A stretch of DNA of 64,000 bases from Actinostola sp. cb2023 (taxonomy: Eukaryota > Cnidaria > Anthozoa > Actiniaria > Actinostolidae). This document shows positions 35,801-46,500 of the stretch, piece by piece. The stretch lies in contig JAUJYZ010000731.1 in NCBI GenBank assembly GCA_033675265.1, positions 177,709-241,708 of the forward strand, read 5' to 3'. The notes beneath the pieces are model-generated. The model searched no databases, was not told the DNA's origin, and saw only the letters and a program-made list of their open reading frames with translations. A program made the position numbers and the translations under genes. Numbering within the stretch: position 1 is the first letter of the stretch; the number at the start of each line of letters is the position of its first letter.

Positions 35801-38800
35801 TGTAGGTTGGGCCTACTAGACTATCTTGTTACAATTATTAATTTGTGATATGTTGTTAGGATCGTAAGACCTATGGTGGTTCGTTCATCTACCATCTTGA
35901 CAGAGAGAAGGAAGGCGCTCCACTTATATCAGTTGGATTTGTCCTGGGCCTTGATTATACCAATCCTTACATCAGCCCTTTTAAGGAATTCCAGGTATTT
36001 TTTTTCTTTGCATAATTTAGAGAGGAAAAGAAAAAATGTAAAAGAGAATAGGAGAAAAGAAAAGAAAAAGAAAATGATATTTACTGTTTTTGTCTTTTCT
36101 TCCAGCGTTACAAGACCCATCCAGCAGTGAGGCCCACATTTGAAGGGGGTCACAGAATAGCTTACGGCGCAAGGGCCCTGAACGAAGGGGGCTTTCAAGT
36201 AAGATAATGAGAACACAGCCATCTTTTCAAACAAGAACACTTTGTTGCTTCTTATTTCAACATTAGCAAACAACGCTGTGTGAATTTATATTCCCCACTT
36301 CTTTCTCCAGTGCATTCCAAAGCTAGTGTTTCCTGGAGGTGCATTGATTGGTTGTAGTCCTGGGTTCATGAACGTGCCAAAGATAAAAGGAACCCACAAT
36401 GCTATGAAGAGTGGAATGGTTGCAGCTGAGAGTGTCTTTGAGACTTTGACAGATGAGAACCACCAATCAGATACAACAGGTTAAGAATACCATTTGTTTG
36501 CTTGTAGGCGCTCTTCCCTCTCTCCTTCAATCTCTTCTTCCTCTCCTTCAATCTCTTCCCCCTCTCCTTCAATCTCTTCCCTCTCTCCTTCAATCTCTTC
36601 CCTCTCTCCTTCAATCTCTTCCCTCTCTCCTTCAATCTCTTCCCCCTCTCCTTCAATCTCTTCCCCCTCTCCTTCAATCTCTTCCCTCTCTCCTTCAATC
36701 TCTTCCCTCTCTCCTTCAATCTCTTCCCTCTCTCCTTCAATCTCTTCCCCCTCTCCTTCAATCTCTTCCCCCTCTCCTTCAATCTCTTCCCCCTCTCCTT
36801 CAATCTCTTCCCCCTCTCCTTCAATCTCTTCCCTCTCTCCTTCAATCTCTCCCCCCTCTCCTTCAATCTCTTCCCTCTCTCCTTCAATCTCTTCCCCCTC
36901 TCCTTCAATCTCTTCCCCCTCTCCTTCAATCTCTTCCCTCTCTCCTTCAAATCTCTTCCCCCTCTCCTTCAATCTCTTCCCCCTCTCCTTCAATCTCTTC
37001 CCTCTCTCCTTCAATCTCGTCCCCCTCTCCTTCAATCTCGTCCCCCTCTCCTTCAATCTCTTCTTCCTCTCCTTCAATCTCGTCCCCTCTCCTTCAATCT
37101 CTTCTTCCTCTCCTTCAATCTCTTCCCCCTCTCCTTCAATCTCTTCCCTCTCTCCTTCAATCTCGTCCCCCTCTCCTTCAATCTCGTCCCCCTCTCCTTC
37201 AATCTCGTCCCCCTCTCCTTCAATCTCTTCCCTCTCTCCTTCAATCTTGTTCCCCTCTCCTTCAATCTCTTCCCCCTCTCCTTCAATCTCTTCCCCCTCT
37301 CCTTCAATCTCTTCCCTCTCTCCTTCAATCTCTTCCCTCTCTCCTTCAATCTCTTCCCCCTCTCCTTCAATCTCTTCCCCCTCTCCTTCAATCTCTTCCC
37401 CCTCTCCTTCAATCTCTTCCCCCTCTCCTTCAATCTCTTCCCTCTCTCCTTCAATCTCGTCCCCCTCTCCTTCAATCTCTTCCCCCTCTCCTTCAATCTC
37501 TTCCCTCTCTCCTTCAATCTCGTCCCCCTCTCCTTCAATCTCGTCCCCCTCTCCTTCAATCTCTTCTTCCTCTCCTTCAATCTCTTCCCCCTCTCCTTCA
37601 ATCTCTTCCCTCTCTCCTTCAATCTCTTCCCCCTCTCCTTCAATCTCGTCCCCCTCTCCTTCAATCTCGTCCCTCTCTCCTTCAATCTCGTTCCCCTCTC
37701 CTTCAATCTCGTTCCCCTCTCCTTCAATCTCTTCCCCCTCTCCTTCAATCTCTTCCCCCTCTCCTTCAATCTCGTCCCCCTCTCCTTCAATCTCTTCCCC
37801 CTCTCCTTCAATCTCGTCCCCCCTCTCCTTCAATCTCTTCTTCCTCTCCTTCAATCTCGTCCCCCTCTCCTTCAATCTCTTTCCTCTCTACAATTCCTTC
37901 CCTCTCCTTCAATCTCTTCCCTCGCTACAATCCCTTCCCTCTCTACAATCCCTTCCCTCTCTACAATCCCTTCCCTCTCTACAATCCCTTCCCTCTCTAC
38001 AATCCCTTCCCTCTCTACAATCCCTTCCCTCTCCTTCAATCCCTTCCCTCTCTACAATCTCTTCCCTCTCTACAATCCCTTCCCTCTCTACAATCCCTTC
38101 CCTCTACAATCCTTTCCCTCTCTACAATCCCTTCCCTCTCTACAGTCCCTTCCCTCTCTACAATCCCTTCCCTCTCTACAATCCCTTCCCTCTCTACAAT
38201 CCCTTCTCCCCTATGGACCAGCCATGTAGTCTACGTGCCTCGTTGACATGAAGGGGGAGGGGATGGGGAGGAGTACCTTAGTGCTATACATGGGATGCTA
38301 TACATTGGAAATGCGTAGTCTTAATTTTACCAAAATTGTGCCAGCATAATGCACCTATCAATGTTAAGCCTATGGCGGGATTTGACTTGATGTGCTATCC
38401 GTGGGCTGGGATTTTGATTAAACACTTGCCCGGGGTAGGGGAAATTTGAAAAGTAAAATTACAAGTAAAATTAAAATTTATGCGGCGAAACAACTGCCGG
38501 ATCAAAGCATGCTTTCAACACGTACGTGATCAGACTCACGTGATCAAGTTTACAGCACAGCAGAAGAATGGTATTATTAATTGAGTATCGTAGGCCGGTG
38601 AGTAAAAATACTCAAATGTTATTTCAGTCGACGTCAAATGTTCATACTTTACATAATTCGTGACAGTCTATCGGTTTATTAAAACAGTACAAGGGTATTC
38701 CTTCCGAAGAAATTATTGATGTTGTATCAAGAATGGTACTTTTGACAAGAGAAGAAGTGAAACTGATGTGGCTTGAACACCTCAATCAGGTCCAAGTGTG

Positions 38801-39760
38801 GACCTGAATAACTGAAGTTTGGGTTTTGATGATCTTTTTTTGTTTTGTATTTTTCAAAACTGACAAATGGGTTTATACAAACTATATCTCTCGACGCAAA
38901 ATGAGGGACATTTTGCCCTGGGTATACAATTTTTTACCACATTTGACCTTTCCTTTTAGCCCATGGGGAGGGAATTTGACTGAAAATTTCTTGAAAAATC
39001 AAATCCCCGCCATAGGCCCGGCCCCCCCCCCCCCCCGGCTTAACATTGATAGGTGCATAATTGGCGAAAAGTCACCATCATGGTGGGTCTAATTTCTACT
39101 CCTTGGACATATACATACATATATGATAATAACAAAGGTATTTTCGAGGGTTCGGACTACAATATTGACATGTGCGACTCTTATTTACCAGGTCTTTACT
39201 TAGAGTCTTACGAACCAAACCTGAAGAACAGTTGGGTCTGGAAAGAACTGAAGAGCGTACGCAACATTCGCCCATCTGCCCACACGCCACTGGGTCTGTA
39301 CGGCACAATGGCATATGCCGCAGTATTCTACTTTTTACTACGAGGGAAAGAACCCTGGACGTTTCACACACCAAAACCCGATGCAGAATGCCTAACACCA
39401 GCTAAGGACAACAAGGTTATCGAGTACCCTAAACCAGACGGCGAGGTGTCTTTTGACTTGCTCTCCTCAGTTGCTCTTAGCGGTACTAACCACGAAGGTG
39501 ACCAACCCGCACATCTGACTCTGAAGGACGACACAGTACCAGTCAAGCTGAATCTAGGGATATACGACGGTCCCGAACAGAGGTTCTGTCCCGCGGGCGT
39601 TTATGAGTACGTCCCGCTTGAGAGCGGCGAGGGCATGAGGCTACAGATCAACGCGCAGAATTGTGTTCACTGCAAAACATGTGATATCAAAGACCCTAGT
39701 CAAAATATCAATTGGGTGGTTCCCGAGGGGGGAGGGGGTCCGGCATACAATGGTATGTGA
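29838..39760 (+). CDS. ETFDH: Electron transfer flavoprotein-ubiquinone oxidoreductase (ETF-QO)
   Basis: Thirteen exons splice into 613 codons: 29838-29883, 30011-30118, 30338-30490, 31811-31887, 32006-32087, 32459-32577, 33950-34027, 34970-35116, 35243-35308, 35860-35994, 36106-36198, 36311-36479, 39192-39760. The enzyme passes electrons from ETF to ubiquinone at the inner mitochondrial membrane. The start [10 protein letters not shown] is basic like a mitochondrial presequence. FAD-binding [12 protein letters not shown] lies at about residues 66-75. The 4Fe-4S ligands are C557, C582, C585 and C588 (CPAGVYEY and CVHCKTCDI). The C-terminus [10 protein letters not shown] matches vertebrate ETFDH, and total length is four residues shorter than human. 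All splice sites are GT-AG except the exon-5 donor, which is GC (32088). Introns 7, 9 and 12 hold tandem arrays. Confidence 0.97.
30967..31187. mobile_element. TTCC-rich MITE (family M2), copy 2
   Basis: Ends gggtgcgttcgattgacc and ggtcaattgaacgcaccc are inverted repeats. The interior consists of ttattccggaata palindromes. It lies in ETFDH intron 3. Flanks share ttta. Confidence 0.82.
32088..32089 (+). other. ETFDH: GC splice donor (GC-AG intron) of ETFDH exon 5
   Basis: The exon ends ATTTTCAAAG and the intron starts GCAAGT. Only this junction keeps phase with the acceptor at 32457-32458 and restores the conserved I-P-V-P-I ... G-L-P-M segment. The otherwise consensus aag|gcaagt is typical of functional GC donors. 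Confidence 0.85.
32130..32295. mobile_element. MITE copy 2 of the CACTCATACGAAAACGACTCT family
   Basis: In ETFDH intron 5. The right end cccactcatacgaaaacaac and the interior gagtttgattggatgagatg match the copy at 355-511. The left end is more diverged (tagaagcattttcatgagtg). Confidence 0.72.
32701..33471. mobile_element. Element with TACCGTATTCACCGGCGTAT ends, with a nested insertion
   Basis: The ends taccgtattcaccggcgtat and atacgccggtgaatacagta are inverted. Each end also carries ctcgcagataagccgc in direct orientation. A second repeat begins at about 32788 (gctcgggacacttctggagg ... cctgagttataaaatggg), related to composite repeat R2, and is nested inside. In ETFDH intron 6. Confidence 0.75.
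34058..34262. repeat. 17-bp purine minisatellite, about 12 units
   Basis: Unit gatgggaaaagaggaga in ETFDH intron 7, starting about 30 bp after the donor. It is homopurine apart from one T per unit on the + strand. The ORFs across it are artefacts. Confidence 0.95.
35318..35505. repeat. CAGT/CAGATC microsatellite
   Basis: It starts about 10 bp after the ETFDH exon-9 donor: first 'agtcagatc' repeats, then pure (CAGT)n. A related CAGT-based array lies in CWF19L2 at 45285-45560. Confidence 0.93.
36515..38212. repeat. Homopyrimidine minisatellite of about 1.7 kb (21-bp then 18-bp units)
   Basis: About 65 units of ctctccttcaatctcttcccc (21 bp) run from about 36515 to 37890, then about 17 units based on tctctacaatcccttccc (18 bp) to 38212. 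Both unit lengths are multiples of three, which creates open frames of 597 and 464 codons on the two strands; these are artefacts. It begins about 35 bp after the ETFDH exon-12 donor. Variation (cccc/ccct/ctcgt/cttctt) is interspersed. Confidence 0.95.
38347..39062. mobile_element. TIR element of about 715 bp in ETFDH intron 12
   Basis: The ends aatgcacctatcaatgttaa and ttaacattgataggtgcat are inverted repeats extending into cctatggcggg/ccgccatagg. A short open stretch at about 38700-38806 reads [13 protein letters not shown] ... [13 protein letters not shown], apparently a captured host or transposon coding fragment. It ends 129 bp before the final ETFDH exon. Confidence 0.75.
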
Positions 39761-40573
39761 TCAATTAACCTAAACATATAGCTGTATACATTGTATATTA
39801 AATTTTTAAGAGTAACTTTTGCTTCACTGTGAATGCTGCAAACATTTTATGCTTTTAAAACAATATTTCTTCTGAACAGCATCTACGAACAAAATCTATG
39901 AACAACATTTCAGCTAAATTATTTAATGAGAACTTGAAGAGAACTCGAGTATTACGTTCTTCCTTTTAAAAGGATTATATCTTTCAACATAAATAAATAA
40001 TGTTCAAAGAATAAAACCACACAAAATAGTAAAACAAATATTTTTATTATTTAATAATTTACATAAATTTACACTATAGCTAAGCCGACAATGGAAGCAC
40101 ACAAGGGTTTATCATGTAATTTCAAAACTCATAGGACAAAAAATGATTATCATTGCTGGAAAGAGCTCGTTGAAATTAGTAAAAATGTGAAGTTTGGAAA
40201 AGATTGCTTCACAAATTGCATTGCGAAGATATGAATTTTCAAAAATCGAAATTTTATATGAAAACCTTTGTTGGAAGCGTAAATTTCCAAAGGTTTTGAA
40301 AATTCATATCTTCGTAATTTGTGAAGCGATCTTTTCCAAACTTCACATTATTACTAATTTCAATGAGCTCTTTCCAGCTATGATAATCATTTTTTGTCCT
40401 ATGAGTTTTGAAATTACATGATAAACCCTCCTTATTCATGGGAAAATTACCGATATATGGACAAACCCTCAACCATCATCGTTGCGCGTATGCGAAGCTG
40501 ATTGCATTCCCATTGGTATTTACAATTTTTACAGCTTCACGTCGATTGTTTTGCAGCAAAAAACACTTCGTTC
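39761..40573. terminator. Convergent 3' ends of ETFDH and CWF19L2
   Basis: The two genes end tail-to-tail 813 bp apart. Possible polyadenylation signals include aataaa at about 39991-39996 and 40011-40016 for ETFDH. The middle of the gap is occupied by a foldback element (40103-40430), so the ETFDH 3' UTR most likely ends before about 40080. Confidence 0.5.
40103..40430. mobile_element. Foldback element between convergent genes
   Basis: Arms of about 150 bp: left agggtttatcatgtaatttc ... gatatgaattttcaaa, right tttgaaaattcatatcttcg ... gaaattacatgataaaccct. The loop is small (about 30 bp). It would form a long hairpin in read-through RNA from either gene. Confidence 0.88.
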
Positions 40574-43500
40574 TCACTTATTTTTTGCCAGTTTTTTCGT
40601 CCAGTCGTACGGTTTCCACCATTCGGCAAATTGTAAGACTTTTTTTTTGTGTTGTTCGAAGTTTTGCTTGTGTGGTTTGTGCCATGTCCACGGTTCAAGG
40701 TCCAGCATTCCACCAATTATTTCCTGGGAGATAAACACCACATTTTAGTCTAAATTTCCACAAATAGTGCACCTGCCAAGAGGGTCTAACGTCTCTAAAG
40801 GTGGAGCCCTTACTGTAATCTCTTATATCCCCCCAGTTGTTTGGGCATCCTTTGGTGCAAAAGACTATTGAAAGAATAGGGAGAGCATCGTCGGGAACCC
40901 AGGGGTATGTTCTGTCGCTCATTGCTTGATCCCAGAGAAAAACGAGCCTGATTTACCCTGGGTTCCCGAGGATGTGGGGAGAGGAGCCGAGAGGTTATAC
41001 TACCCAGTTTCTCCCCTGAAAATACCACAGGAATCCCATAACCTAGAAAAAAGTTATTTGATTATTTACCTTTCCAAAATAGTTTGGGAAAAGATGTTCT
41101 TCCTCGACCACATGAGCAAATCCACCATCTAAACCAAACTCCACGCTAAAGTATGGTAACCCTTTAGGTATTGATCCTCTTAGTCCCTTCTTGCTTGTGT
41201 CGATGAGTTTCTTGTTGTGTGCCCACTCCGAGTCTGACTCCAGGATTGCTTTCTAAATGATAAACATGCAGTTGTATCATTTTCGGTACTGCTAAAATGA
41301 AGGGGAAGAGGAAGAAGAAAGAAAAACAATTGCAATTTCTTCATTCCACCTCTCAGAACCAAGAGTCACGCAGGCTATGATACTGTATGTTGATATGAGT
41401 AAGAACTTTTTAAACTTTCAATGTGAGATGAACGCAGTCAGCTATTACTATCATTAGTATCATCATCAGCCAATAGTGCCATCATTATCACTATCTATAA
41501 AGGCTACATACCTTGAAATACATCGGAGCCAAATCTCCGTCTTCCTTAGGGACTGGGATGCACTCGATAATCATGTGGTTTTGTCTGGTGAGATTTCTAC
41601 ACGTCTCGAGGAATACAACATCTTTGTCCTAGTTTAGTTCATAAAATATGTCAATATTCAGAAATATGGCATTAGCGAACAACAGGACATATCTCGGGTA
41701 AATGTTTGAGCTAGAAAAGATTTCATATGAGTGGGAAGTAGTTTCGTGCCGTGCGGCGACCGTGCCGTATCCAAACATTCTGATTGGTTGAGCAATGATT
41801 TTGCGCGCTGTGATTGGTTGAATAGAATGTCTTCGATTCCGTACCGTGACCGTAAATCCGTGCCGTAGGTTTCCCACTCATACGAAAACGACTCTATGAT
41901 AAGTAGAAAAGTCAATTACCATTTCCTGGAACATTCTGGTCAGTCCTTTCTTAAACACCTGTGAGGAAAACATGGATCTTGGTTACTTTTCAATGATTTA
42001 TAAACAAATACAGGAAACATATAGACAAGACCCACTTCGTTTACCAGGGGGATAAAAAAATGACTGTTTATTTATAATAATAATAATTTTTATTTTTATA
42101 CTTTTTTTTTTATCTCGTCAAACGTTCCAGTCCACCCCCTTGAAAAAGAAGCAAATCCTAGAATTTTCTATAACTTGGCATGGTGATACATTACGGTATG
42201 GAGTTTCAAAAAATGCAATAAAAAGAGGGGGTCACCGTGCTTATTTTTCGCTACACTGCTTTGAAATTATGGTATTTTAGGTCTTTCAGTCGAGTCTCGC
42301 GTGACATCGGGATCGGGTAAATAATTTTCCACAACTTAAAAGACAAACTATTAATAATGAACTAAATTTGTATCTCTAGCCTACCGTCTGATAGTAAGAA
42401 AATGCTCGAATTTTGCATAGTTGTCGAAAAATAGAACAAAAAACACAGATGTTCAAAGCACCGAGAGGGTCTAAAAATTGATACTCCGTATGCTTTTATT
42501 CAACTTTTTTTATGTTTGAAATCCTAACTTTTTTTAATACTTTGCTATATACTAGAGAACATAGTGTGATGAAAGTTATTGAATAAAAAATGGGGGTCAC
42601 CGTGCTCGTTTTCGATTTATTTTGAGAAAACTTCAGTTACACTTGAAATATTTAACGATTTCCAATGGTCTCCAATGTGCGCGAGCTCGATGGCGTAAGT
42701 TAGCGCGCGCTCGTCAACTAAAATTTTATTCAGAATCGTGCGCAGTAGAGCGTGCGCAATGCAAAACAAGGGAATCACCTTAAGTGTCCAATGTATTCTA
42801 GCGCATGCGCACTAATTGGGAGACACTGTACTAATACACACACTTCCACTACATTCTAATATTCTATGCATACAACTTTCAGCTCACTAGTTCATTGGGA
42901 TGGGTTGGGATGGGTACGGAAAGAAGAGAGGGAGGGGACGCTATATAGAAGCACACAATTCTCTTCATACCTTAATTTCGTCGATGACATCCTCGTCTAT
43001 GTATGTGTATGCCACTTGATGTTGCATGGGAATGATGAGACAGTGTCCTTCAGTCAGCGATGTGTGTAGAGGTACCGCTAAGTACACCTATTGTCAGAAG
43101 AAACCAGCTGTTACAAAAATACGTTGTTGTAATAGCAACCAAGATTACACAACAAGATCGCAAGGTACCATGGGTAATAAGATTGTTATGATTATAAAAG
43201 AGACCTTATAATAAAAATTATAAGATATCACCCATGTTGTCAGGCAAGATACATGTTCGTTCAAGGGAAAAATTACATTGTCCGACTGAAAAATTAGGAA
43301 AAACCAGATTTCCAAAGTGGCAATCACCTACGAAAGGTGCAACTGATTGCACAGAAGCATGCATTACCTGCATTCCAATAGCGATGATGAGGTGTTTGGC
43401 CAGGTCAGGATTTTCAAAACAGAATCGACACTTTGACAACTGTGCAGATAACCGTTGATGTTCTAAGACAGGTAAATACAACAAGTCAGTGATTTAAGAT

Positions 43501-46500
43501 AGCCTACAGTTAAAAGGCTCAAACGTTTATAGCAGTGCGCACGTCATTTGTATGATCCACAAGTATCTTTGCTATTAGTTGACGCTTTTAAAGTGCACAT
43601 GACGCGAACAAATTTTTTTTTTCAAAATCGATTATATATGAAGTGAATAGTGGGATGGTTCAGTATTTTGTGATTTGAGCTTCGCATTTGCGAGTTATAA
43701 AGGATTGAAATCGTGATATGGCAATTCTATGAAGTCAGATTGGTTTTAATTTATTATACAAAAGCACCCTTTTATAACTCGCAAATGCGAAGCTCAAATC
43801 ACAAAATACTGAACAATCCCACTATTCACTTCATATGTAATCGATCTATTTCAAGAAAAAAAATGCGTCATATGCACTTTAACCCACAAGTTACCTTTGA
43901 TCGCTTTCATCTTATCTCGTTCTTCTTCTTTAGCTTTAGAATATTTATTAGCTGCACCCGAGACGAAGTGATCGTCCAGAGTGAATTCATCAGAGTCGGT
44001 TTTACTGGCTCCCTACAATCAACAAAATAACCATTACCATTATTTATATCAATTTCTTTGTCACGTGATTTCTTGTGCGTACATCTGATAAATATATCCT
44101 CTTCAGTACACTTTGAGTCACTTGATTGAGAGACTAGAAGAATTGTGCTTCCTGTGTAAAGAAGTTACACATCAAGCAGGTCATCTATAAGAAGAAATGT
44201 GGGGGGAAAATTCACAGATCCCTCGACTTAGTCCCTCACGGTCAAACACCCTAACCACAGGTAACCCACTCGGTGTATAGAAACCCATGAGGTTCAAGTA
44301 GCCTCAGCCAAACCTTTCTGAGAAAACCACAGTAATGTCATGAATGATGATGGACGTACCTTTGACGCCAGTCTTGCAAACATGGAGTTATAATCCTCAG
44401 CAGTATTCATCTTTTCCCGTCGTACGATGTCGTTGAGTTCATAGCGGTCGTCATCAGCAAAGTACCTCTCGCGTTGTCCCGACTCGCCGTGTGTGGTAAC
44501 CTAATGACATGCAAATAACCAAATAACCTAAAATTAGTGAGTTGTCAATTTGCGGTCCATAACTTCTCGCTGGTATGGACCTTAGTGAATGAAAACATCA
44601 TTTTTGTGTGTTTTGTTTGTGCAGAAGCCAAATAATAAACATCTTATTAACCTTGTTTGCTCGGTCCATACCGTAAGTTACAGATTCCTTTTTTTTTTTT
44701 TTACTTTTTTTTAAATCTCATCAAACGTTCCAGTCCACCCCCTGAACTAACATGGATCCACCCTTGATAATAATAATAATAATTATTATTATTATTATTA
44801 TTTTTATTTATAATAATAATAATTATTATAATTATAATAATAATAATAATGATAATAATAACTTGTATTTATACACGATAAATTGTTTAAAAAGCTACAG
44901 CTTGTGGGGTCGTGTAAAACGTAAATGTAAAATAGATATGCTACACTAACTATTGCACAAGCGCTGCAGTAACTGATATCCCGTGCACCACATTACATGT
45001 AGACAATATAACTACATTTGTTCTTCCAACCTTTTCTCGCTTTCTTCTGCCACGGTTTGGTTCTCGCGTCTCTGTTAAGCTCAGAGGTCTTGTGTTTCCA
45101 AACTTGTCAGTTCTCGTTAGCACTACAACCTCTTCTTCCCTTGGTTCTTTGCTGGTTGATGTCGACGACTCTTGAGCTTCTTTGTCTTTCCTCATCTGCT
45201 CGAGAGTCACTTTTAGTTCTGCTGCTAAATCCTGTGGTGTTAAATATGCATGTATCAGTTTGTTGGACGTCGGTCAATCATTCAGTTAGTCAGTCGGTCA
45301 ATAAGCCAGTCATTCAGTCGTCCAGTCAGTCAGCCAGTAAGTCAGTGGTCGATCGGTTGGTCAGTCAGCCAGTCGGTCAGTCATCCAGTCAGCCAGTAAG
45401 TCAGTGGTCGATCGGTTGGTCAGTCAGCCAGTCGTCCAGTCAGTCAGCCAGTAAGTCAGTGGTCGATCGGTTGGTCAGTCAGCCAGTCGTCCAGTCAGTC
45501 AGCCAGTAAGTCAGTGGTCGATCGGTTGGTCAGTCAGCCAGTCAGCCAGTCATCCAGTCATTAGTAAGAAAGCTGTGACAAAGTACCTCATTCCCCATGA
45601 GTTCAGCTCTTAGTATCTTGGCTCCCATGCTGTTCAAGTCTGCTTCTGTAATTTTCTTTGTAGGCACAGTGTGTTTTATTGGTTCAGCCTCTTGATTGTC
45701 TGTACTTTTAGAATCTCCTTCCAATACCTTGTTTCCACCTGAATTGGTGTTATCGTCTTCCGAATCAGATGATTCCGAACTAGAACTTTCTTGTTCGTCT
45801 TCCTTGGATTTCTCTTTCCTCTTTTTCAAAGCTTGTTCGATTCTGTTGACTCGTGGCATGGATTCTCCTGGTGCGCCTTTCTTCCTCCATCCCCCAGATG
45901 ACTGACCAGGTTTTGATGCAGAAACGGTGGTTGGTGATTCATCGTATGGTTTCATAAATTTGAGTGATGATGACAAACTGAAATAAAAGATTGATTTGAT
46001 TGATTTAATTTATTAGAAAAGTTTCCTGTTATGTACATAAGTGAGGCCAAAGCTTCAGCTTATGTCAGCAGAATATTTTAAAAAGTAATATGGAAAGTGT
46101 GGCAGTGTTAGATACATAATTTTATCAAGACTTGGGTTTCTTGGTTTCCTCTATCTTCTTGAAAGGCAGGTGCAACATGTTAGCAGTACGGAATATTCTG
46201 CATGTGAATAAGAATAAGCCTGTATTGTAAATGGAACTTCATTCTTCTGTGGACGGTTCCAGTTTGTATAAACGGCGCTCTGCGCTCACTGATTTACACG
46301 TAATGATACCTGTAGCTTGATATAAACTAGATGTAAAGACTGTGTGAGTACTTTCAACCTGTCCGACATACCTATCACTATTCTCTGGTCTTTTAAAAAC
46401 ATTCGTAGCACCTCTGTCTGGTCTCTTCTCCACTTTCTCGCTTTTTCTTGGCTCCCTCTTATCGCGTTGCACAAAATGTTTGCTTTCTGATTCAGTTGAT

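Noticed and set aside
36453..38251. Open frames of 585-597 codons (+) and 464 codons (-)
   Set aside because: They are produced by 21-bp and 18-bp tandem units that are multiples of three, inside an ETFDH intron; all frames open alike and no start or splice context is present.
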